From Neofusicoccum parvum (taxonomy: Eukaryota > Ascomycota > Dothideomycetes > Botryosphaeriales > Botryosphaeriaceae), in assembly GCA_020912385.1 (NCBI GenBank), contig CP087212.1:558001-622000 (forward strand): DNA of 64,000 nucleotides. The letters run 5' to 3'. The notes beneath the pieces were generated by a model. That model did not search any database and had not been told where the DNA came from. It was given only the letters and a program-made list of their open reading frames with translations. The translations under genes and the position numbers were made by a program. This document shows positions 56,487-64,000 of the stretch, in pieces. Within the stretch, counting starts at the first letter, position 1; each line of letters starts with the position of its first letter.

Positions 56487-58222
56487 TGCTGTTCGCGCTG
56501 GTGGGAGGGAGGAGTCGGGTTCAGGAGTCGGGAGGTGGAGGCGTGGAAGAGAGGAGATATTAACAACCGACAAAAGGAAGTGTGTAATTCTGATAACGAC
56601 GGAGCTGAAGACACAGCGTCTTCTTGAACATTCGATAGTAGGAGAGGACAGACGTCCGATTAGGAAATCAAGGCCATGTGGGTGGCTGAGGGGGTGAGCG
56701 TTGGCAGGGTTAAATAGCCAACGCCTGGAGGGAGATTACTGGACTTATCAACACCAACGCCGCCCGTCACTACGCCGCTCTACGGATTATCGCATGCCAC
56801 TATGCATCAAGCCGAAATATGACAGCGGCCAGGGATCCACTCGCGGCGGACCAGCGAGCGCAGGCCAGAAGCCGCCGACCGGCCCAAACGGTCTTCCAGA
56901 AGCACGACAGCCGGCAGTCTGGTAATCGTCACATCAAAATGCACACGCGTGGGCGGCAATCGGACCCCATCGTCCCAGGCCAACGCTCTTCCCCGAAGCA
57001 CACAGACCAGGCGTTTATTCACCATACTCCTTCCAGCCAGCCGCGCCCTCCCGCGAGCACGACGCCGCAACGGAGGCCGGCCGCGCTTGGCCACGATGGC
57101 TGCTAAATGCAGGGCTCCGCATCATCTTGACAGCCTCAAGCGGGAACGGTCTCCGGGCCGTGCGCCTGGCGAACGGTCCACCCGGCTGGGATGGACGTTG
57201 TTGCTCAACTCGACTCTCCGACGATGTTTATTTGAGTGGTGGTTGCTGTGCCTCACACGCCTCTTGCCGCCTAACGCCCGTCGGAGGACAGACACGCGAG
57301 CACAGCGCCCCACTCCGGCCAATCGCGATGGATGCCGTGCCGCTAATTGTAGTGCGACCGGATACCTGGGACTGAGCGCGCTTGTTTGAAGTCCGTTTGC
57401 ATGGGGGCGGGGAGTTTGTCGGTGCTCGATGGGGGATGGCGGAGATGCGCGGGTGCGGCGCGGAGCGGGACGTGATTGCGGTGCTGGCGAATGGAGGCCG
57501 AGCGTAGGCGCGTTGGGGGCGAAGGCGGCCTCACGCCATGGCCGCGTTGATCGGCGGTGCTGCAGCTTTTGCGCGGCTGTGTCGTGGTGGACATGGCCGG
57601 AGAGGCTGTAGGGCTGCTGCCTCGCGGTTGACCGCTTTCATGCACCAGGTGGACAACTGGGCGGCGTAGCTTGCGGTGAAGCGGGTCTATGACTCGGACC
57701 GCTTTCTCGCGAAGGATTGGGGCGTGGTCTGGACGCGTGTTGTTGGTAGTTTCTTCCTTCCGAGTCAACTGTCAAGGTGAAGACGAATTCCGGCCTTTAC
57801 TCCTCCGTTGCTCACGATCCTTCACTCACAGTCACACTCAACCGAAAACTAAAACCAAATAAACCCAATGCATCCATTGTCTATCAGCATTAGCTCCGAC
57901 GGTCCAATATGCCTGCCGGCGGTAATCAAGCCTTCATGAAAAGTCAGACCAATGATCAGCCAGCAAGACTATAGATCGGAATAGCGCATGCTTTTATTTT
58001 CGTCGTCCAAGCCACACAGAAGACGGAGGAGATGAGAGAGAGAGAACTCGGCAAGCGGACAAGAAAGCCAAATGTCCCTTTTTAATAAAACGCCGTGTTG
58101 CAACAGGACTACAGAAGAGGAAAAAGATGAACATGCCCCATCATTCGTCCCTCCAGGTATTTCCTCACAGATAGAGGATTAAACTTTTGTACTTGTTCGC
58201 CAAGCAGGACCATCATTTTCGT
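56487..58222. other. 1.7-kb intergenic region, no gene seen
   Basis: Spans the promoter of the small Ser/Pro-rich gene and the 3' side of eIF5B. Frames at 56949-57389 (plus) and 57343-57768 (minus) overlap each other and have Arg/Pro/His-rich composition typical of chance frames in GC-rich DNA. Confidence 0.5.
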
Positions 58223-61200
58223 CTAAGGAATATCAAACAGCGGCTTCAACTTCTTGATCAGCGCCCACTCGTCCATGCTGACATCGCTCCTGTAGAACTC
58301 CTTGAGTGTGTCGATGCTCTTTCTTGAGATCAAGCTGTACAGGATATCCTTCTCCTCGAGGTGGCGGCCGTACAGCGGCTGGTCGGGACCTTCGATCTTA
58401 ATGGCCACAGACGGTTGGCCCTTCTTGCACACTGAGATCTGCTTGTGGTCGCGCTCAATGCCCTGCACGCGACCGAGGCTGATGACTTCCTTCTGCTTAG
58501 TAACCGGGTTCTCCTTGACCGCGCAGATGGGCGTGAGCAGCTTAAGGTTACCCTCGATGACGTCAACTCCGACAACGATCGGGTCCTTCTTATTAAACAC
58601 GGCGACGGGCCGCAGCACGCACGGGAAGACTGCGAGCATTTTGCTCTCCTCCTTGCGCTGCGCCTCCAGCTCCTTCATATGTGCAGTGAAGGAGTCGAAG
58701 AGGTGATAGATGATGTCAGCCTCGAAGATCTTGATGCCCGCTTTCTCCGCGTACTCGCGCGCTTCCTTGTCGACACGCACATCGAAGCAGAGCATGACAG
58801 CGTATTCCTTTGCCTTTTCAAGCATGGTACCGCACTGCATGATATCGCGCTTGAACACAGGGCCGATCGAGATGTTGGCGACCGGAATCTTTGACACCCG
58901 CAAGAACTCGAGAAGGGCTTCGAGCGAACCCAGAGTCGATGCCTGGACACTGACACCGCGACCGGTCTTAGAGATACGGGCCAGCAGGTTCTCAAGATCA
59001 CCCATAACCTATCCATTGTTAGCATCCTGTTTGGACATCCAAGTCTGAATTCAATAGAACTTACCTCTTCCTCGAGGTCCTCCTCATCGTCATCGGGACC
59101 GACAACCATGAGACGCGAACCAGCAACGGCAGTGTCGAGACCATCGGCAGCGATCTTAACACCCATTGCGGCCTTGATCTCCTTGTTGTGCACGTACGCT
59201 GACTTGATACGCAGCTCCTTCATTTCCGCGGGTGTCAATAGAGCTCGAATGTTCGTTGCAATAGGCCCTTGAGTACCGCATAGAACGATTCTGTCACCCT
59301 CGTGCAGCACGCCGTTCGACAAGATAACGTCGATGGTGGTACCAAGACCCTCAACGACCTTGACTTCGAGAACCGTCGCTTCGACCTCAGAGAGGTACAT
59401 CAGGCTGTTGGTCATACGCTCCTGAGTGAGGGTGGTGATGAGTTTAAGCATGTCAGGGATACCCTCGCCAGTATGGGCGGATGTGGGCACAAGGGAGACG
59501 TTGCGAGCCATAGACTTGTTTTCGTAGAAGAGCTCGGCGTTGAAACCCTGCTCGGCAAACGCCAGTTTGGTCTTCTCCAGACGGTCCTTGAACTCATTCT
59601 GGACGGCCTTGTTCTGGAAAGACAAACTCTCGCGGAAGCCGTTGTTGTCAATCTTCTTCCAGCCATACAGACGGTCGATCTTGTTGAGCGCGACGATGAA
59701 GGGCGTCTTCTTGTCACGCAGCAGCCTCATAGACTCAAGAGTCTGCGGCTCGAGACCGTGCATGATATCGACGACCAGGATGGCAATGTTGCAGAGGGAT
59801 GAACCACGGGAACGCAGGTTGGTGAAAGACTCGTGACCAGGCGTGTCGATAACCAGAAGACCGGGGACCTTGAACTCGAACGCACCATCCTTGTTGACTA
59901 CAGCGGTCTTCTTCTTGAGAGCATCAACGGGGAAGTACGTGGCACCAATCTGCTGAGTAATACCACCGGCTTCGCCCTCCTGGACGTTGGTTTGACGGAT
60001 CTTGTCGAGCAGCTTCGTCTTACCAGTATCGACGTGACCGAGAATACAGCAGATGGGAGAGCGGAGGTTCTCCTTTGACCGAGCAGCCAAAGCAGCCTCG
60101 TGCTGTTGCTTACGACGCTCGGCTGCCGCAGCCTTGCGGGCAGCCTCTGCCCTCGCAGCTGCAGTCCTGGCTTCCTCATCAGAGTCGTCCTCCGAATCTT
60201 CCTCAGAATCTTCCTCAGACTCCGAATCATCCTCAGCCGAGTCATTCTTGCCGTTGGGTTTGCCATTGGCAGCAGGCTTAGAATCTTCATCTTCACTTTC
60301 AGCATCCCAGCTGTCCTTGACGTCCTCAGTCTTGACGCCTTCCTCTTTATCTGCGAGAGCCTCCCAATCGTCGAGGTCATCGTCCTCCTCTTCAGCCTTC
60401 TTAGCCTCAGCATCCTTGCGGGCCTTCTCGGCCTCGGCCGCAGCCTTCTCTTCTTGTTCTTTGGCAAGCTTGAGCTCCTCGAGCTTCTTGCGAGCCTCCT
60501 CCTCGGCCTTTTCGTCGACTTTGGGCTCCTCGGGGGCTTGCTTCTTGCCCTTCTTCTTCTTATCGTATGTGGGCTTCTTCTTCGCCTCAGGATCTTGCAG
60601 ACCGGCAACCTTGGCACCGCTCTCGATCATCTGCTTCATACGAAGCTCAGCCTGCCTTTGAGCTTCCTTCTGGGCCTTGGTGAGGTACTTGCCCTCACGC
60701 TTAAGTTGCTCAATCTTCTCCTTTTCTTTCTGCTTCTTAGCAGCCCTGGCCTCGGCCTTCTTCTTCTCTTCCTCCTCAGCCAACTTCTCCTCTTCCTCGA
60801 TACGCTTCCTCTCCTCCTCAACCAGGCGCTGCTGCTCTTCTTCGAGGCGTTTGCGCTCCTCCTGTTGCTTCTGAAGGGCAAGAAGCGCGGGGTTGAGCTT
60901 CTTTTTCTTGCCACCCGCGCCCGGCTTCTCGGGCTCCGGAGCAGCCTCAACCTTGGCCTCGGCGACCTTCGCCGGCTCAGCCTTGGGAGCGGGAGTGGGA
61001 GCGGCAGTCTTCTTCTTCGCAGCATTCTCCTTCTTCCGCTGCTTCTCACGCTCCTTCTTTTCCCTCTCCTTCTCCTTCTTCGACTTCACGCGGCCGCCCG
61101 CCTCGTCGTCGGAGCCGTCGGCCTTCTCCTCTTGTTTTTGCTGCTGCTGTTGGGCCTTGCCGCCCTTGCCCTTCTTCACAGGCTGACCGAACAAGTCGTC

Positions 61201-61527
61201 GTCGTCCATGTTGGCCTCCTCGGGCGCCTTAGCGGCCAAGTCTGCCTCGGGCTCCTGCGGGGTCTGGGTGCCGCTGCCGGCGGCGTCCTCGCCCTCGACA
61301 AAGTCATTGACCTTGCCCTTCTTCACGCGCTTGCCCTTGTTCTTGCGCAGCGCGGCCAGCAGGCCTCCGCCGCCGCCCGTCTCATCGCCGTCCGCGGCGG
61401 CATCTTGAGCGGCCTCTTCCTGCTTCGCGGCCTCGGTGGCGGCGGCTATCGGGTCGATGGTCTCGCCCAGCTCGGCCTCCCAGTCGTCCTGCTGGGCCTT
61501 CTTGCCGCCCTTCTTCTTCGGAGGCAT
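58223..61527 (-). CDS. FUN12: eukaryotic translation initiation factor 5B
   Basis: Two exons, complement of 58223..59008 and 59065..61527, encode 1082 residues (yeast eIF5B: 1002). It is the GTPase that joins the 60S subunit to the initiation complex in the cytosol. The first 490 residues are Lys/Glu/Ala-rich and low complexity ([20 protein letters not shown]), as in other eIF5Bs. The G domain shows GHVDTGKT (497-504), the switch II motif DTPGHESF (from 561) and NKID (from 615), then [12 protein letters not shown]. The 56-bp intron lies in an acidic hinge ([10 protein letters not shown] to [10 protein letters not shown]), before the domain III/IV region. The C-terminal domain ends [14 protein letters not shown]. 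All GTPase motifs are intact. Confidence 0.95.
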
Positions 61528-62767
61528 TGTGTCGTCGTGGTGCGTCGGCTACCGGTGCTTGCAGGCAGGGACGTGTGGCGTCGTCGTGGTCGTCTTCGTG
61601 GTGACGGTGGTGGGACGACGAGCGTTCGGGGATGGGCGGTGATGCTGCGGCTTGGCCGAGCTTTTGGGGTGGGCTGTATTAAGAGCGTGCGTGCGGCGGG
61701 CGCAGCAAGCTAAAGCTCTTCTCTTTCGCTGACGAGGTCGGAGCGTGCGAGGAGCAGCGGCGATGCCTCGGTGGTAAAAAAGAAGATAGGCGCAAGGACG
61801 AGGGCGACGATGAAAAATGAGGGTCGCTGCACCCTGCGACGTCTGGCAGACCTCGATGGTGCCAGGGCTTGATTTAGTGGCGAGGTGGGAATTTCTCGTG
61901 GGTTGTGGTGACGGCAAGGCAGCTGGCAGTGCCACAGTGCGCCCCATTTGGCGGGGGTTGCCTGACTCAGTGTGCCCGCCGGCACTCTCGACGTCAGCTT
62001 GACTACTGCCTTTCAAGGTTCCTAGACTGTCCGTTTTTCGACACTCAAATATTTGATGACATCTCCAGGCTGCAAACCATCAGGCCTAGTGTCCAACCTC
62101 TTTGCCCTAAGACGTGCCTTCAATGGATAACTCTTTGGTGAGCGACTTGCGGTCCCTCGCTACGGCTTAACGCCTGTAGTCAATTGGTACCCAAATGCCT
62201 ACGTTGCTTTGTTGCTTCTTTGATGGACTCTGTCTATCATGTGATGGGTCTACATCTATGATTTTGATTCCGCGTTGTCCAGCAAACCGCATGCACGCAC
62301 ACACTTCATCTTTCACATGCCAAAATGCCGACGCCGCCTCGACTTCCTCAATTTGTTCTGTGGTGGCCACCAGTCTTGTCAAACGTCTGACATGGCTCGT
62401 TAGTGAGGATCACATTGTGGATACCTGTGCTAAATATCTTCCAATTGAGCCCGTTTTGTTGAAGAGTGGTAAAGTTTCCGTTGATGAGTTACTCCAGCAA
62501 ATGCTAGAACGAAGTGATAACACGGACACCATCGGAGCAATCCAATCAAAAAAGGCTTTCCACATGGTATGATACAGTTCTTGCGTTCAAGACCGCCGCT
62601 CCGCCTAGCAGCGGCCCTTGTCCTTCTTTCTTTTCCCTCATACATCGTTTGCACCACCACGCCAGAACAGCACAAGCCAGGACATATCCCGCTTTTAGAT
62701 GCCATGCCCATCCCAATTCCCGCCGACATCCCAAATAAGATTTCAAAGAAGTGTAGTTTGTTTTCTC
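61528..62767. other. intergenic region upstream of eIF5B, no gene seen
   Basis: Holds the eIF5B promoter next to 61527 and the 3' UTR of mL44 at the right. A 125-codon plus-strand frame (62195-62572) has no family resemblance and is not called. Confidence 0.5.
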
Positions 62768-63991
62768 TTACACGACGATCTCGCCAGGATCCACCATGTT
62801 TGGCACCCACTTCTTGCCCTCCTTGTTGCCGGTCTCCATCTCGCTGGGCTTTGTGACCTCCAAGGGACTGTAAAGGTACCAACTCTTCAACGCCGCGGCC
62901 GTCGCCCTAATCCTTCCCTCATCCAGGCTCGCGCCCGCGCCCTCTCCCAGCTTGTCATTCCCACTGTACACACCCACCACGAACACCGGATGTCTGCTGT
63001 CACGGCCCGTCTCAGCCAGCAGGCGAGCAATCGGCGCCTCGAAGCCCTCGCGGGCGCACAGTTTCGACAGATCGCGGTTCGGGACGCTGAAGCTGAAGAG
63101 AGACGCAAGGTCCAGGTGGCGACTGAGGAAGTGGGCGTGGGTGAACTGCTGGGCGGCGGCGCGGCCGGCGTGCACGTAGACGGCGCCGACGATGGCGCGC
63201 ACGAAGCCCGCCGACGCCTGCTCGAGCGTCGCCGCCCTCGGCTGGTGCTTCTCCTTGGGCATGGCCCGCCCGCGCAGCTCGCCGAACGCGTTGTCGTACA
63301 CGATCCGCGACGACATGCCGCGCCGCCACGCATTTCTCTCGTTGGGCCGCCCCGTGTGTCTGTGGAAGGGCGTGAACTCTGTGTCTGGCTCGTAGTGCCT
63401 GAGTTGGAGGAGGCCCGGGTCGATTTCGCCGCCCGGTGCGGCGGCGCTTTCGACACCCCATTCGCGGGTGATGGATGCCAAGGCGGCATCGCCGACGTAG
63501 GCCTGCATCGCCGAGAGGAGCACAGCCATGGGGATGCGCGGGTAGTGGCATATGATGTGCTCGCTGGTGTAGTAGCCCAGAAGATCGCTGCCGAGTGTTG
63601 ACAGAGACGCATTGTTGAAGTCTGGGTTCGAATCGGCAGACGGATCGACGAGAGCGCGTGCAAGCGTTTCGAGGGGCAGCCGCGATGGCAGCGAGAGACG
63701 GGCGTGGAGAGCGGAAAGCTTGGCCGACTCTCGTGCTGCGGATATCGGGGGAGATGGAAGGGACTCGAGTTCTACGGCTTCGGGCTCAATTGACGCCGGG
63801 GGCTCCTCGGGGTCCGCGGGCTCGTTACGGGTTTGCGAGGAAGTCGATTGTAACCGGTAGAAGGGTATCTGGCGGCATTGGGGCTGGAGGTGCTGCTGTT
63901 GCTGCTGCATGAAAGGGCATTGCGGGCGTGGTCGTGTGAGGCGCGTCAGAGCGCGGGCGCCGCCCAGTCTCTCTATCCGTAAACGCTTCAT
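62768..63991 (-). CDS. MRPL3: mitochondrial large-subunit ribosomal protein mL44 (MRPL3)
   Basis: Single exon, 407 residues. The N-terminus (MKRLRIERLGGARALTRLTR) is rich in Arg and poor in acids, a mitochondrial presequence, followed by a Gln run. The middle is an RNase III-like fold: LSTLGSDLLGYYTSEHIICH and AVLLSAMQAYVGDAALASIT. The catalytic RNase III signature is absent, as is known for mL44, which is structural. RAATLEQASAGFVRAIVGAV and a double-stranded-RNA-binding-like end (FVVGVYSGNDKLGEGAGASL) complete the family pattern. It is a component of the mitoribosomal large subunit. The gene is complete within the window; its ATG lies 10 bp from the right edge, so no promoter is seen. Confidence 0.9.
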   Translation of the reverse strand: MKRLRIERLGGARALTRLTRPRPQCPFMQQQQQHLQPQCRQIPFYRLQSTSSQTRNEPADPEEPPASIEPEAVELESLPSPPISAARESAKLSALHARLSLPSRLPLETLARALVDPSADSNPDFNNASLSTLGSDLLGYYTSEHIICHYPRIPMAVLLSAMQAYVGDAALASITREWGVESAAAPGGEIDPGLLQLRHYEPDTEFTPFHRHTGRPNERNAWRRGMSSRIVYDNAFGELRGRAMPKEKHQPRAATLEQASAGFVRAIVGAVYVHAGRAAAQQFTHAHFLSRHLDLASLFSFSVPNRDLSKLCAREGFEAPIARLLAETGRDSRHPVFVVGVYSGNDKLGEGAGASLDEGRIRATAAALKSWYLYSPLEVTKPSEMETGNKEGKKWVPNMVDPGEIVV

Positions 63992-64000
63992 GGGTGGCCG

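Noticed and set aside
57343..57768. 141-codon minus-strand frame in the eIF5B-proximal spacer
   Set aside because: Arg/Pro/His/Ser-rich chance-like composition, overlapped by other frames on the opposite strand.
60100..61713. 537-codon open frame on the plus strand, antisense to eIF5B
   Set aside because: It is a leucine-rich mirror of the Lys/Glu-rich N-terminus of eIF5B (CTT/CTC from AAG/GAG). No family pattern, and the sense gene is certain.
62195..62572. 125-codon plus-strand frame upstream of the mL44 3' end
   Set aside because: No recognised motif, no neighbouring support, and it overlaps other frames of similar size. Could be real but cannot be supported.

Overview
The window is nuclear DNA of a filamentous ascomycete (Pezizomycotina; the gene set and style suggest Dothideomycetes, but that rank is inference). 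Evidence: protein genes are broken by short GT-AG introns (mostly 46-110 bp), genes lie singly on both strands, GC is high in coding and lower between genes, and families are typically fungal (Fta1, Sec5, Sec7, MCT and Dal5 transporters, several P450s, a GH3 beta-glucosidase, a pogo/Fot1 transposon). I reconstructed 25 loci; spliced models were checked by reading phase across every intron. No tRNA, rRNA or CRISPR was seen.

Layout. 0.3-7.3 kb is housekeeping: kinetochore Fta1/CENP-L, NAD-isocitrate dehydrogenase IDH2 (minus) head to head with exocyst SEC5 (plus). 7.5-13.2 kb carries an M20 amidohydrolase divergent from a Dal5-type permease, then a monocarboxylate-transporter-like permease. A decayed cysteine-rich secreted-protein gene follows at 13.5-13.9 kb. 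14.2-22.1 kb holds a SIRT5-type sirtuin divergent from a P450, an unknown one-TM protein and a Baeyer-Villiger-type monooxygenase. 23.0-31.3 kb has pyruvate dehydrogenase E2 (minus) head to head with the Arf-GEF SEC7 (plus). 32.7-38.5 kb has a small unknown protein, a lysophospholipid acyltransferase with a long disordered tail, and an Ala/Gly/Lys-rich protein.

39.3-56.5 kb is the accessory part: a secreted GH3 beta-glucosidase, a secreted But2-domain protein, an apparently intact pogo/Fot1-like DNA transposon with TA duplication, then P450 - FAD monooxygenase - P450, and a Ser/Pro-rich small protein. 58.2-64.0 kb returns to housekeeping: eIF5B and mitoribosomal protein mL44.

The core genes serve the TCA cycle and pyruvate entry (IDH2, E2), membrane traffic (Sec5, Sec7), translation (eIF5B, mL44) and chromosome segregation (Fta1). 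The accessory genes suggest plant-biomass use and oxidative metabolism or detoxification of small aromatic or isoprenoid compounds. No polyketide, peptide or terpene synthase is in the window, so no complete secondary-metabolite cluster can be claimed. The most notable items are the transposon with uneven subrepeats in its ends and a CCHC tail on its transposase, the broken secreted-protein gene, the oxidoreductase trio beside the transposon, and two separate head-to-head pairs that each join a mitochondrial carbon-metabolism enzyme to a secretory-traffic gene.
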